Under the pieces are notes generated by a model. The model saw only the letters and a list, made by a program, of their open reading frames with translations, was not told the DNA's origin and did not search any database. The position numbers and the translations under genes are program-made. A DNA stretch of 64,000 nucleotides from Kalmanozyma brasiliensis GHG001 (Eukaryota; Basidiomycota; Ustilaginomycetes; Ustilaginales), in NCBI RefSeq assembly GCF_000497045.1, contig NW_015961958.1:124001-188000 (forward strand). Direction: 5' to 3'. This document shows, piece by piece, positions 8,195-18,317 of this stretch; the first letter of the stretch is position 1; every line of letters begins with the position of its first letter.

Positions 8195-10414
8195 TCAGGT
8201 CTTGGTGACGACCACGACCTTGTCCCACCACGCCATGTCGAGCTCCTCCAGCTCGATCGTTGTCGCCTCCTCGCCCTCTCCCAGACCAGAATCGATGTCC
8301 GACTCGCGCTCGCGCGCATCGGCCACGCGCTCGCGCGCATCGGCCACGCGCTCCGCCTGCTGCTCCGAATACCACTTGACAAACCACCGGAAAAACTTGA
8401 TCGCCTCCTGCACCTTGTTTGCCAACCAGCACGTTTTGGCTAGCAGAAACAGCGCTGTTCCCTGCACGCGGCTTTGCATCTGACGTATCGCTGCTCCATC
8501 GCTGACCTGTTCTCCGCCGGCCTCCGCGTTTGGCGTGAACTTCGCCTTCCCCTTCCCCGCCTTGGCACGGGTGTCTGGGCGCAGCGCATCGGAAACCAGG
8601 CCGAGCTCGGTCCCCGCCTTGACCGTGCTTCCTTGCAACAACCACATGGTGCCGAGGACCAACCGCAAACTTGTTCGTCGCAACAGACCCTCTGCACCCG
8701 CTCCACCCTGCACGTCGGGCAATGCAAGCACCGCGGACACAGCCTTGACCGCCTCTGTGAGCTGCGCCTTGTTCTCGGGGGTCAATGACTTGGTTGTTTG
8801 CTGGTGTGCGCGAGCGAGGCGTTCGAGCATGGGCACGTGGTCCTGCGCCGCTGCGGCCAGTGAGGCTGCCGAGGGAAGGCGCAGGGTTTCACGGAAAGCA
8901 CGGTGCGGGAACGACAGCGCTAGAAGCGTGTCCACCATCAGCCCTGTGACCAGGTCTGTGCGGAAGAAGGGCGAGGAGAGGATGGTCGGTTCGCGTGTCT
9001 TGGCGGGCGGACTGGTGGTGGTCGCGTCGGAGGGCGTGGTGGATGCGACGGATGAGCACGAGGCTCGTTCGGCCTTGGATTTACGTGGTGACGTCGGCTT
9101 TCCAGATGCCTGCGGAGAGACAGGCGACGCGGGCTGCTTCCCGCGATCAGGTGTGCCATTGTCCACGCTCATCTCCCGATCCTCTGATGCAGCAATGCTC
9201 TTAGCGAACGACTCCATGCGCAACTCTGTCTCCGCGAGCACCTCAATGATGTCTCTCTGCCCCGCATCCAGCTCTGCGCTCGCCGACCAATCTGTCACCG
9301 CACGGCTGAGATAATTCGCCTCGTGCTGTGGTTTGAGCTCTGCAAGTCGGCGATTGATGTGACCGCGGAGGTTGAGTGCGTCGATGCGCAGATCGATGTT
9401 GCGCTGACCATCCCGCCTGGCGAGGATGCGGAGTGCTGAGCTGAGCGAGTCCTTGGCCCGGCGGATGATGGCTTCTTCGTCTGGAGAAGCTGATTTGGGG
9501 GTGCACGATGTCCACTGCTGCGATGCGCGCTCGACGAGCTTTGTTGGGTTCGTCTCCAGATTCAGCGCTTGGGAAAGGATTACGTCGACGTCCTTGCCGG
9601 ATGGCGCTGCGTGGGAAGTGGCTGTGTGTGCTCTCACAGCATCGATGCAGGCTGACCTGAATTGCTGGCCAGCTTGAACAAGGTGGGCTGGTTCGAACTC
9701 TGGCACATGCTTCGAGGTGGCAGTGTGCTCGCTGCCAATGCGTTTGGCCCAGAAGCTCTCCTTGCCAGCCGGAGCGGAAGGCGGAGCCGGAACGTGGCGA
9801 GGCTTGGCCCTGAACTCGGAAGCGAGATCGGCGAGCTTGTCGTCGGGTAGCAGCTGGACCAGCTCGAGATCAGCTTCCGATCCGAGCTTGAAGCGATGCT
9901 CGAAACGCTCGCAAGCCTGCACGTAGGCTACGCGGGTCTGTTCGAGCGACTTTTTGAAAAGAGCGTTCCACTGCTGACTCGCGGTGACTTTGGGTCGTTG
10001 GTGCCAGTCCGGATCGTCAGCGATGATACCAGCGTTCTGCCTCTCTTCCTCGATGTAGGCGTAAATATCCGCTGTGTCGAGGTGGAAGTCGTTGAAAGGT
10101 GCAACAGGGGTCTCCTTGTCGAGGTCGGCGTGGAGTGCGTCGATGGCCGCATCGATGTTGGCGGCACCGGACTGTCGGGCCAAGTAGTGGTGGAACAGAG
10201 AGATAAAGTAGCCAAGAGCATGATCGCGTGCAGTTGAGCCACGCTCAAGTACGAGCGCTTCGACCTCGACCTCCTCCTGTAGCTCGCCGATGGCCTCGGG
10301 GTTGTATCCTTCTTGAACGGACTCGGTGACGTGCCAGTAGACGAAGGGCTGAAGGCATTGCTGCAGCTCGTGGTAGATGGCCGGCTTGGCACATTTGATG
10401 AAGACGGCTTCCAT
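8195..10414 (-). CDS. Orphan protein, predicted helical, with 7-residue repeat near C-terminus
   Basis: A 739-residue protein I do not recognise. The open frame reaches 10426 only through a GTG codon; the first ATG is at 10414 (MEAVFIKCAKPAIYHELQQC). The N-terminal 300 residues are acidic and predicted helical. Residues about 420-470 are a Ser/Thr/Pro-rich linker (TSPRKSKAERASCSSVAST), probably disordered. The region SPFFRTDLVTGLMVDTLLAL onward is helical again and ends KFFRWFVKWYSEQQ, a hydrophobic helix that could bind a membrane or partner. Next to it is a directly repeated 7-residue unit, ERVADAR twice, encoded by a 21-bp tandem duplication. No catalytic motif, signal peptide or clear transmembrane segment is visible. 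Length and codon use say it is a real gene. Confidence 0.75.
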   Translation of the reverse strand: MEAVFIKCAKPAIYHELQQCLQPFVYWHVTESVQEGYNPEAIGELQEEVEVEALVLERGSTARDHALGYFISLFHHYLARQSGAANIDAAIDALHADLDKETPVAPFNDFHLDTADIYAYIEEERQNAGIIADDPDWHQRPKVTASQQWNALFKKSLEQTRVAYVQACERFEHRFKLGSEADLELVQLLPDDKLADLASEFRAKPRHVPAPPSAPAGKESFWAKRIGSEHTATSKHVPEFEPAHLVQAGQQFRSACIDAVRAHTATSHAAPSGKDVDVILSQALNLETNPTKLVERASQQWTSCTPKSASPDEEAIIRRAKDSLSSALRILARRDGQRNIDLRIDALNLRGHINRRLAELKPQHEANYLSRAVTDWSASAELDAGQRDIIEVLAETELRMESFAKSIAASEDREMSVDNGTPDRGKQPASPVSPQASGKPTSPRKSKAERASCSSVASTTPSDATTTSPPAKTREPTILSSPFFRTDLVTGLMVDTLLALSFPHRAFRETLRLPSAASLAAAAQDHVPMLERLARAHQQTTKSLTPENKAQLTEAVKAVSAVLALPDVQGGAGAEGLLRRTSLRLVLGTMWLLQGSTVKAGTELGLVSDALRPDTRAKAGKGKAKFTPNAEAGGEQVSDGAAIRQMQSRVQGTALFLLAKTCWLANKVQEAIKFFRWFVKWYSEQQAERVADARERVADARERESDIDSGLGEGEEATTIELEELDMAWWDKVVVVTKT
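8306..8348. repeat. 21-bp tandem direct repeat in orphan CDS
   Basis: Two nearly perfect copies of a 21-bp unit (cgcgctcgcgcgcatcggcc and one further base) inside the orphan coding region. It encodes the duplicated ERVADAR heptads and stays in frame. Confidence 0.85.
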
Positions 10415-11173
10415 GATCAGAGACACTGAATGAGACCGTTTTGCCGATGTGACCTGGAAGAAGCAGATTGAGACTCAGAAGAGGGCCTTGCTTTTATGCA
10501 CTGAGCAGCATCGTTGGGGTCCGTGAGCGCAGCAATCACGACAGGTTTGAGCGCTGCTCTTGACGGTGAAGTTGCCTCGGACACTTTGCTGCGCTCACTT
10601 CATCGCGGAAGAAGCTTGTGGGGCAAATGAAGCTGTGACGAGACGAGGCTCGAGAGGGCGAAAGTTCGAAGGATGAGGAGGTGGTTGACAGGTGACTGCG
10701 CAGGACAAGCTCTAAACCCACTTTTGGCCTCCACACCAACACTATCCCGTGCAATTGCCCGAAGGTGTTAGACTTGCTGTCTCCATCACGTGAAACTGAC
10801 TCGCCTTTCTTAGAAGCTGCAGCGCGTTGAGTCTGACTGCAGCTCTGTTTCAGCAGAGAGCAACACCAGCCTCTCACGAGAGACAGCGGGACGAGCTGAG
10901 ATAGAGATCTGCTGTGCAGCTGAGAAAGTGTTATTTCTGCACCTCAGGTCCCGAAGTACAGCAACCAAGAAGCACATCCTTCCTCTTGACAACCACGCAG
11001 CATCACGTCTCGATCAACCAGCATCCAGAAGCACACCACTCACATCTCGTCCCTATACCATCTTGCACGCTCGCATCCTCCCGGCATCGATCATCGTCCG
11101 AACGCATACCCACCCACACACGCACGCACTCGACATTGCGGACTCACGCTCACCTAGCCCTCCCTCGGTCACA
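10415..11173. promoter_or_regulatory. Divergent intergenic region, orphan gene / Rho GTPase
   Basis: A 759-bp region between divergent starts. The last 200 bases before the GTPase are CA-rich (acacacgcacgcactcg around 11118-11134), typical of a long fungal 5' leader. An in-frame open stretch from 10928 runs into the GTPase but has no family match. Nothing else is identified. Confidence 0.45.
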
Positions 11174-11860
11174 ATGAACGGCTACAACAGCGGCTCGACA
11201 CTATCCGATGCGCCGCCCGGTCAAGGTCAGATCCAGCAGATCCCCGGTCGCCCACAGATCGATCTAAAAAAGAAGCTTGTCGTCGTCGGTGATGGCGGGT
11301 GCGGCAAAACATGTCTCCTGATCGTCTACTCCCAGAACAAGTTCCCCGAAGAATACGTTCCCACCGTCTTCGAAAACTACGTGCCCATAATCCAGTTCGA
11401 GGGCAAAACCATCGAGCTGGCGCTGTGGGACACTGCGGGTCAGGAAGAGTACGATCGCCTTCGACCGCTCAGCTACCCGGAAAGCGACGTGATCCTCATC
11501 TGCTTCGCCGTGGACTTTCCGACGAGTCTGGCGAATGTACAGGACAAGTGGTTTCCAGAGATCAACCATTTCTGCGAAGGAGTGCCCATTTTGTTGGTGG
11601 GACTCAAGACGGATTTGCGGAAGGATAGGAATAGTCTGGCCATGCTGCAGGCGCAAGGGAGCAAACCGGTGACACCGGCGCAGGGACAAGAGGTAGCGAA
11701 CGAGATCGGAGCGGCGAAATACGTTGAGTGCTCGGCAAAGACGAGGGAGGGAGTGAAGGAGGTCTTCGATAGCGCGATTAGGGAGGCGTGTCGGAAGAAG
11801 GGGTGGGGAAGGAGAGGTGGCGGTGCAGGAGGCGCAAAGAAGAAGTGCGTCTTGCTCTGA
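11174..11860 (+). CDS. Rho-family small GTPase, Rho4-like
   Basis: A 228-residue Rho GTPase, a membrane-tethered GTP switch for actin, septation and wall synthesis. The ATG at 11174 follows acaca-rich leader and gives a 30-residue N-terminal extension before the G domain. The elements are a P-loop GDGGCGKT (39-46), switch [16 protein letters not shown] (86-90) followed by [15 protein letters not shown], and LKTDLR in the NKxD region (an L-K-T-D variant, as in Rho4 proteins). Then come ECSAKT, a basic stretch and the CAAX box CVLL, which predicts geranylgeranylation. [11 protein letters not shown] with [13 protein letters not shown], and LVGLKTDLR followed by a QG-x-PVT insert, point to Rho4 rather than Rho1 (GDGACGKT, FSKGTFPEVYVPT). 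The Rho fold is certain; the subtype is moderately so. Confidence 0.9.
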   Translation: MNGYNSGSTLSDAPPGQGQIQQIPGRPQIDLKKKLVVVGDGGCGKTCLLIVYSQNKFPEEYVPTVFENYVPIIQFEGKTIELALWDTAGQEEYDRLRPLSYPESDVILICFAVDFPTSLANVQDKWFPEINHFCEGVPILLVGLKTDLRKDRNSLAMLQAQGSKPVTPAQGQEVANEIGAAKYVECSAKTREGVKEVFDSAIREACRKKGWGRRGGGAGGAKKKCVLL

Positions 11861-12137
11861 GGAGCAAGCATCAGCATCCTTCTGCACGCAGTAGAGACGT
11901 CGTGGGCCGCATTCGCATCGACTTCAGCGGCCCCATGTCAAGCCTGTCAGCAGCAAGGACCAGCCTCGCATCCAACTCAACAGCATTCTCGCGCTGGTCA
12001 TCCAAGTTACCCCTGTCTACATTCACACCCCCCTTTCATGTTCCTATCGTCTCGCTCATAGCATCCCGGCATCGTGGCATTCTCTCTTCGGCGCGCGTAA
12101 ATCTGTCTGTGTTTTTGTCACGTTGTGATTGCTTGCA

Positions 12138-12860
12138 TCAGTAGTACGCAACAGTATGCAAAATCGCATGCGGGTACGTCTGCTGGTGATGCTCGAGAAT
12201 CCCGTCCATCTCGGCATCTACATCGCCCGCGCCCGCGATCGCATTTGCCAGATCCAATATCGCCTTGCCCGCAGCGACCGCCTCTTCGTGATTATCCTTG
12301 ATCTCGACATTGATCACGTGTACTGGCCTGTTGAGCTCGCCGCCTCTCCCGAAAAGGTCCTCGCACACCGCGTCGAAGCAGCGTTCTTCGCAGGTGATGA
12401 CGATGTCGGCTGCATATTTGGTCTCCTGCCACCGTTCTGGTGCGCGCTTGACATCCTTATTCCTGTTGAGCATCGTCATCAGCCCGTTCGCCCAGTACAG
12501 GCGGGGATCTTTGGAGTTGAGATCGTCGATAATGTCGGTGTACGCCGTGCCAAAGGGGTAGATGTTGGGCAGGTTGATCTTGGGTCCTGGCAGTCGGACC
12601 GCTGACCCCGTGCCGGCCGAGGTGACGTTGAATCCGGATTGGGCCAGAAGGGAATGCGCCGCCATGGATCGGTTCTGATTCGAAGCACAGACTACGCAGA
12701 ACATGATGTTGGTATCGGGATTTGCGCCTGTGATCACGCCGTTGACCCCCGCCGCGTCGACCGTCGTGGGTGGGGCTGCTCGGGAGGACGAGGATGCGGG
12801 TGGATACGGCGGCGTTGTCGAGCCTGATGCCGAGGGCTGTATTGAGTAAGGATTCTGCAT
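12138..12860 (-). CDS. SSU72: RNA polymerase II CTD Ser5 phosphatase Ssu72
   Basis: A 240-residue protein matching Ssu72, the cleavage/polyadenylation-linked phosphatase that removes Ser5 phosphate from the polymerase II tail. The catalytic CX5R loop is [10 protein letters not shown] (Cys58 to Arg64), directly after the beta-strand NIMFCVV. Other family blocks are [24 protein letters not shown], the general-acid region [15 protein letters not shown], and [16 protein letters not shown]. The ends [10 protein letters not shown] and HHQQTYPHA are typical. The N-terminal 48 residues are a Ser/Pro/Ala extension. The start at 12860 is the first ATG in frame. All catalytic residues I can place are present. 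Confidence 0.95.
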   Translation of the reverse strand: MQNPYSIQPSASGSTTPPYPPASSSSRAAPPTTVDAAGVNGVITGANPDTNIMFCVVCASNQNRSMAAHSLLAQSGFNVTSAGTGSAVRLPGPKINLPNIYPFGTAYTDIIDDLNSKDPRLYWANGLMTMLNRNKDVKRAPERWQETKYAADIVITCEERCFDAVCEDLFGRGGELNRPVHVINVEIKDNHEEAVAAGKAILDLANAIAGAGDVDAEMDGILEHHQQTYPHAILHTVAYY

Positions 12861-13354
12861 GACTTGCTACCAATTGTGTGTGGTTGCCCCCGTGGATGTA
12901 GACCTGGCGAAGGAGACAATGAAAGCGATGATGAGCTGTGCGGGAGCTAGCGCGAGCCTGTTTGCAGGGAATCGATCGTGGGCAATGCTGTCCGAGTGCG
13001 ATAGTTCGTGGATGCTATGCGTGCAGACCAGCGATATTCAAAAGATGTTTGGCCCTGGTTGAGTGCGAAAGTGGCTTGTAAGCTGATGTGTCCAGTAAGA
13101 GGGCTATGATTCAGGATGAGGGCCAGATGGTGATGCGAAGATGAGGAAAGAGGGTCCACAGCTTCGACCTTCTGTCGGCAAACGGAAGATCCAGAGCGAG
13201 CTTTATAACGGTCTCACATATTTCTCGGATCTCAAACCGCCTCTTCTTCGTGAGAAGCCTGTCTGGGATGACATGCTGTGCCTTGTGTTCTGCGAAGTTG
13301 CAGGAAAGGGTGGGCGATATATGTATGCAACTCATCGGCTCCCCTTCAACAATT
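12861..13354. other. Intergenic region upstream of SSU72 and tRNA
   Basis: A 494-bp stretch holding the SSU72 promoter (minus strand) and the 5' flank of the tRNA gene. Open frames here overlap the tRNA and have no family match. Nothing else is seen. Confidence 0.4.
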
Positions 13355-13426
13355 GCCTCCTTAGCTCAGCGGTAGAGCACTTCACTAGTAATGAAGAGGT
13401 CAGTCGTTCGAGTCGGCTAGGAGGCA
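13355..13426 (+). tRNA. tRNA-Thr(AGU)
   Basis: A 72-nt intronless tRNA. The acceptor arms gcctcct and aggaggc pair perfectly and leave discriminator A. The D stem is gctc/gagc, the anticodon stem cttca/tgaag encloses the loop ctagtaa with anticodon AGT, and the variable loop is aggtc. The T stem agtcg/cggct (one G-T pair) encloses ttcgagt. The anticodon AGU reads ACU and, after inosine modification, ACC threonine codons. Internal A-box (about 13361-13371) and B-box (gttcgagtc, 13406-13414) sequences are present. CCA is not encoded, as expected in a eukaryote. Confidence 0.95.
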
Positions 13427-13852
13427 TTGCTTTTTGTCCCCTCCATTTTTGCAAGTCCATCGTTGGATTTACAGCATCTTGGATCGCTGACATGATCGCC
13501 CGAGGAACAACGACCGACTAAGCCGGCCAAGGCGCGAAAAGGTGCCCTACTAGGCTGAGGATGCCTCTGCGATGAAAAAGTCCGCGGAAGAAGTGGATCA
13601 TGTCAGTGCTGCAGATCGCTGATGAACGTGGCTAGGAAATTCGTCTGTGCCGTGCATCAGATGTGCATAATTGCGTAGTCCATCTCGGAAGGGCGAAATG
13701 AAGAAGAGGACCCTTGATGGGATGGGTAGGAACGACATCGACTTTTGACCCCGAACTTCGCCCGGTTGCCCTCTCCTTTCCATCTGACCTCCGTCCGTCT
13801 TCACGACCACCTTCCTCCCGGATCCACCTACTAGACGCTGCTCCATCTCACT
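13427..13852. other. Intergenic region, tRNA to GT8 gene
   Basis: A 426-bp stretch, starting with the Pol III terminator, that leads into the GT8 gene. The last 100 bases are pyrimidine-rich (cctctcctttccatctgacc), consistent with its promoter and leader. No further gene is seen. Confidence 0.4.
13431..13435 (+). terminator. RNA polymerase III T-run terminator
   Basis: Five consecutive T starting four bases after the tRNA discriminator base, the standard Pol III stop signal. Confidence 0.8.
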
Positions 13853-14893
13853 ATGTCGATTGGCGACGACAGCTCTGCACCGCGGTGCGCGTGGGCAACG
13901 CTGCTCACGTCGGAACACCTGCTGCCCGGGCTCATGGTCTTCGCACACTCGCTGCTCGTGCAACACGCATCCGCGCACCCGCTGGTCATCATGGCAACCG
14001 CCAAGCTCTCTCCTCGTGCCCGCTCCATCCTCTCCTCCATGCTCCCTTCTGGTCGACTCATCATTAGGGACATCGACCCGATCTACCCAACCTCGATCGC
14101 GACCGGTCTGGCCTACACACGATTCAACGAGGTGTGGACGAAACTCCGAGCGTTCTCCCTCACCGAATTCTCCCGAGTCGCGCTGGTGGATTCCGACATG
14201 CTGGTGCGCCACAACATGGACGACCTCTTTTCGGATCCGTTTGTGTTTGGTACGGAGGGGGAGTGGATTGGAGCCTCGTGGGCGTGCACTTGCAACCCGA
14301 ATCGGATTGCTACCTACCCGGAAGAGTGGATTCCTGCCAACTGTGGGTTCACTCCCCAATGTCTACCCGAAGCCGCATCATCCTCGACCATTGTGCAGCC
14401 GGACGAGTCGACGCCCCGACCTGCCAGACTCATCAACTCCGGCCTTGTCCTGCTGACCCCGTCCCAGGCGACGATGGATGAGATGGTCGAGGCGATCAAC
14501 ACCGACCCCCGTATCCCAGAATATCGTTTTCCGGATCAAGACTTCCTAGCCGACTTCTTCTCCCCACAACCCTCCAACCCAAGGCAACGAAACATCAGGT
14601 ATCTGCCGTACAAGTACAACGCGCTGAAAAAGCTCCGCATCGTCCACCCGAACATCTGGGATGACGAGGTGGCGACCAACGTGCACTACATCTTGGACAA
14701 GCCCTGGACGCTAGGTAGGCCAGGTGGGCGGGTGAACACCGAGGGAAAAGATCCCGATGCCGTGGTTCACGGTTGGTGGTGGTCCGCATTCGATGACGTG
14801 CAGAAGGCGAGGGTGGACGGCGCCAAGGGATGCATCAAGGTCGCCGAGGAGGATTGGAAGGACTGCGTCGAGAAGTATATGACCCTCGACTAG
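13853..14893 (+). CDS. GT8-family glycosyltransferase (glycogenin/galactinol-synthase-like)
   Basis: A 346-residue soluble glycosyltransferase of the GT8 type, which uses a nucleotide sugar and a divalent metal. The N-terminus WATLLTSEHLLPGLMVFAHS is the usual first beta-strand and helix (the family often has LL-S-D-YLPG-L-L--S). The metal-binding DxD is V-D-S-D-M (Asp113/Asp115), preceded by RFNEVWTKLRAFSLTEFSRV. The region RLINSGLVLLTPSQATMDEM and the acceptor-side FPDQDFLADFF are classical GT8 blocks, and the late segment VVHGWWWSAFDDVQ supplies the conserved His. There is no signal peptide or membrane helix, so a cytosolic role is likely. Substrates cannot be read from sequence. The start at 13853 is the first ATG. 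Confidence 0.85.
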   Translation: MSIGDDSSAPRCAWATLLTSEHLLPGLMVFAHSLLVQHASAHPLVIMATAKLSPRARSILSSMLPSGRLIIRDIDPIYPTSIATGLAYTRFNEVWTKLRAFSLTEFSRVALVDSDMLVRHNMDDLFSDPFVFGTEGEWIGASWACTCNPNRIATYPEEWIPANCGFTPQCLPEAASSSTIVQPDESTPRPARLINSGLVLLTPSQATMDEMVEAINTDPRIPEYRFPDQDFLADFFSPQPSNPRQRNIRYLPYKYNALKKLRIVHPNIWDDEVATNVHYILDKPWTLGRPGGRVNTEGKDPDAVVHGWWWSAFDDVQKARVDGAKGCIKVAEEDWKDCVEKYMTLD

Positions 14894-15067
14894 ACGGTGA
14901 TGCTCAGTCTACAACAGCACAACATGCTTTCATGCTCGATATTCAAGAAGACAAAATCACATTCGTTCACAAGCGCCTCACAACTTGGAAAAGAACGGTG
15001 ACGAACGATTGCCTTAGGCGCTGCTGTAACACCAAATCATACAAAGTGTCTGCAGAAGTGATGCCAT

Positions 15068-17134
15068 TTACTGTCCATCTTTGTCCTCGGCACCCGACGC
15101 CCGCGGCGGGGACAACCACGCCGGCCTCGCAGGCAACGAGGGATGCGACACTGGCGCCTTCTTCTTGCCACCCCCTCCGCCGTTAGCCGGCTGACTGGTG
15201 CTCACACTGCCTGACCCGCTCACGCCGCTAAAGCTGGCGGAGCGAGAAGATGTAGTGGATGAGATGGAGCTGACGCTCATCGCGTCATCCCTCGCCCCAC
15301 CTCGGCTGTTGCTCCTTGTGCCGCCTCCACGTTGCGAACTGGCGCGACTGCTGTTGGCGCTCCGCGCGCTGGGCGCAAAGGGTTGCTGCCCAAGCTGGGT
15401 ATACTGCGGCGAGAATGCAGGTGCGGTCGGTGCGTAGGGGTTGAAGCCTTGTGGGATCTGCTGCTGCTGATTGAGCATGAAGAGCGGCTGTTGGTATTGC
15501 TGCTGAGACTGATGCTGCGCCCAAGCGTTGACGCCGTGCATGTTTTGCTCCTGACCGACTCGCATTGCAGCCGACGGACCGGCTCGAGACCAGTCCCAAG
15601 CGCTGGATTGCTGTGTACCTCTAAATGCGCTGTTCATCCCATCTTGTCTCGAGCCGCCCAGTGCTGGAAAGCCGTCGTTCTCTCCACCCTGACCCGGTTG
15701 AGGCCACAGTGATTGAGAAGATCCTTGCCCGTTCCACTGCATTGGCTGACCCATGCCACCCTGTGGATATGACGGGGCATGGCTGACTGAGGGCTGGAAC
15801 GCCGGTGCGGTTGACCTCAAATTGGGGTTCGAATGCGGAGCGTGCGCCGGAGGAAAGTAACCTTGAGCGGTGTGTCCTGGCAAACCCAAAGGGCTCGACT
15901 GCTGCTGTCGTCCGAATGCAGACGAAGACGCGATTGGCATCGCGCGGCTGAAGTCCATGTCATCGTTGTTGCTGTCGTTGGCAGAGCCTGCCCTGCTCTT
16001 GGCGCTTCCTCGATTGCGTTGAGAGGATCCGTCTTGGCTTGTCACAGAGGAGCTGGACGATGGCACTTTCTTCACGCGAGGGGCTGTGGGTGCACCCGAG
16101 ACCGAGGCAATGGGACTTGAAGCGGCTGAGACGGAAGACGATCCATTGCTGTCCAGCGTCGATGATGCTGCCTCTGTCGTCGAGTCGTTCTCTTTGCTTG
16201 CGTCGAGCGGTGGTGTCGCCGAGGTAGGAGAGGAAGCGCCGCTCGTGGCGACGTCACCAAAGATGCGTGCACGGGCGGCCTTGTAGGAAGCCTCTCTTTC
16301 CTCGAGCGTCATATCTTTGCGTGCCTTTGCTTTGTCCGAGTCGCTGTCGCCGTGATCGAGGGAGCGCAATGGTGACTGACGGTTGCTGGAGGGATCACGA
16401 CGCATAATCTTGAACCCGGATTTGGGCGCGGACGATGCGCTCGACTGGAGACCAGCTGGTGCAGGAGCTGGCGAGCCGGTCGAGGATCTGGAGGGCGACG
16501 AGTCGGATGAGCCGGCGAAATCAGCTACAGCAGGATGCATGTTGGCTGGATCGATACAACCTTGCTCAGCGAGGTGCTCGCGGGCTCGGGCCGAGAGGAG
16601 GGCCGAAGGATGCGAGGTCGACGATGTCTTGGTGAGAGTGATGCAGTGGGTTGCACGATCGAGCTGATGGTGGAGGCCGAATTGGTCTGCACATCGATGA
16701 ACAAGCAGACGCTGGTAGGTGTTCATTGCGCCGAGCTCGAGGCTGTCGCGGGAAGCGTCTTGCACGAAGGCGGCCATTTGATTCTCGTACTGGCTGAAAA
16801 AGATGCGATCGTCTCGTTTGCGGATGGCTTGTAGGATGGTGTCGTCGACTGGGACCAGCTCGGAGGACGACGATATCGATGTTGACTCAGTAGCAGGATC
16901 TGCGCTGCCAGAAGCGACCCCTGCTATGAATGCCAGATCTGGTGATGCTGCATCAGATAAAGCATCTTTGTTAGATGTAGGAGGAGCGATCGTTTGCCCA
17001 GATAGGAGAGCGGATGCAAAGGAAGCCTTGGCTGGCTTGAGCGGTGTCTTATGACTTGCTGAGACCGTGGCGGCGTCCGCCGGCCTCAAAGAGGTGGCAG
17101 CTAGGCTGTCTGCAAGACCATCCAACTGTGTCAT
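15068..17134 (-). CDS. R3H and SUZ domain RNA-binding protein
   Basis: A 688-residue protein with an R3H domain (about 98-170: VDDTILQAIRKRDDRIFFSQ through YQRLLVHRCADQFGLHH, with the RxxxH pair Arg142/His146) and a SUZ motif (about 240-295: FKIMRRDP, then ARKDMTLEEREASYKAARAR and IFGD). This pairing defines the R3HDM/encore and yeast Rbs1 type, which bind single-stranded RNA and act in mRNA or Pol III regulation. The remaining 390 residues are disordered, rich in Ser, Gln, Pro and Gly, with phosphorylatable SP sites. The start at 17134 is the first ATG. It is divergent from the deubiquitinase gene over a long 1.2-kb spacer. The family call is firm; the exact orthologue is not. Confidence 0.86.
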   Translation of the reverse strand: MTQLDGLADSLAATSLRPADAATVSASHKTPLKPAKASFASALLSGQTIAPPTSNKDALSDAASPDLAFIAGVASGSADPATESTSISSSSELVPVDDTILQAIRKRDDRIFFSQYENQMAAFVQDASRDSLELGAMNTYQRLLVHRCADQFGLHHQLDRATHCITLTKTSSTSHPSALLSARAREHLAEQGCIDPANMHPAVADFAGSSDSSPSRSSTGSPAPAPAGLQSSASSAPKSGFKIMRRDPSSNRQSPLRSLDHGDSDSDKAKARKDMTLEEREASYKAARARIFGDVATSGASSPTSATPPLDASKENDSTTEAASSTLDSNGSSSVSAASSPIASVSGAPTAPRVKKVPSSSSSVTSQDGSSQRNRGSAKSRAGSANDSNNDDMDFSRAMPIASSSAFGRQQQSSPLGLPGHTAQGYFPPAHAPHSNPNLRSTAPAFQPSVSHAPSYPQGGMGQPMQWNGQGSSQSLWPQPGQGGENDGFPALGGSRQDGMNSAFRGTQQSSAWDWSRAGPSAAMRVGQEQNMHGVNAWAQHQSQQQYQQPLFMLNQQQQIPQGFNPYAPTAPAFSPQYTQLGQQPFAPSARSANSSRASSQRGGGTRSNSRGGARDDAMSVSSISSTTSSRSASFSGVSGSGSVSTSQPANGGGGGKKKAPVSHPSLPARPAWLSPPRASGAEDKDGQ

Positions 17135-18317
17135 GATGGGAGTAACGCCTGGGCTTTATAGCCGGGTGGTGTGCGAGGTGGAGGTCGCGCTTGGATTGTG
17201 AGGCCGGGTAGCCAGATCTGATGGGGTCCACGTCAGCGAGACTGAAACATGATGGCTTTGCTTGTATGCCGAGTAGTCTTGGATGCGGCGACGGCGAAAA
17301 GGGGTGGAGCAAGCAGACGTAGCTGTTGGAGAAAGACCGCAAAGGACCGTAGCTTGCCGAGGCGTGCCGAGCAGAGCTGGGATGTGGGGACGAAGGGAGA
17401 ATCGCGCCGGGTTTTGATATGCTGTGGAACAATGCAAGTATGCGGACTGTTGAATGCGAGGATGGTGGTGGTGCAGCCGAGAGAAGTATGCGGAGGTGAT
17501 CAAGGAGAGGTGGAATGGTGCATCGTTGCTTGTCGTGCGTGTGACTTTTGACTTTTTGACAGGTTGCTGCGACTTTTTCAAAAATTTAGCCTCGGGGCCA
17601 CCAAAGCTTTCAGCCCTCTGCAAGGCAATCTACGTGGCTATTCAGCGCCCTGCGGACATGGTCACCCTCATCCTCTGCGGTCACAGGCGCAGATAACTCG
17701 AGCCCTCTGAGAACGTCACAGCCCTCATCTCGGCTGCATGCGACCCATCCTTAAAGGGACAACAGCCGCACTTCATATGGTACGCATTTATTTAAAGATG
17801 TTAGATCCATCGACAACCTACCTCACGCGAGCTGGCTCGGGTTTCTATCGATCTGGCGGTCAAGTGTGACGATGAGCAAAAAGGTGGAGAAAAGTCAAGA
17901 AAATCAATTTAGGTCTGCAGACGGTGCAATTGAAATGATCTCGCCTGCACATCGCAGCAGCAGCAGCAGCAGCAGCAGCAAAGCTCGATGACCAATTCCA
18001 CAGCAAACAGAGCACGCAGTCACACCTTCGCAGCTTTGTCTCTTTCCTTCTCAACTTGCTCACACTCAGCCCGACTCGACCATCACACTCCTTGTAATCC
18101 CTTTCGACATCGACGGGACCCTTTCGCGAACCGTTGCAACTGAACAACGTTCTGGCTCGAGGCGCTTGCATCCATTCGATCGCGCATACAACGGCATCAA
18201 GAAACTACACCAATCGCTTGCACTTTTTCGACCTTGCCTGAGCCAAGATCGAATCCTTCGGCATTCCACCAACACAGTCTCAATCGAGCTGTAGACTTCG
18301 CACAAATCATCAATAGC
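17135..18317. promoter_or_regulatory. Divergent intergenic region, R3H-SUZ / UBP3
   Basis: A 1.18-kb spacer between divergent genes. It holds a CAG microsatellite (17955-17980), an AT-rich patch (tacgcatttatttaaagatg, about 17780-17800) and pyrimidine-rich leader before UBP3. The UBP3 frame is open from 18234 without obvious homology. No gene is supported. Confidence 0.45.
17955..17980. repeat. (CAG)8 microsatellite
   Basis: Eight uninterrupted CAG units plus CA, in the spacer or leader region about 340 bp before the UBP3 start. It is not in any supported coding frame. Confidence 0.9.

Noticed and set aside
11174..11860. Rho1 for the GTPase
   Set aside because: P-loop GDGGCGKT and [13 protein letters not shown] differ from Rho1 (GDGACGKT, FSKGTFPEVYVPT); Rho4-like fits better.
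13141..13521. 126-residue frame crossing the tRNA
   Set aside because: Contains the complete tRNA-Thr gene in its middle; not coding.
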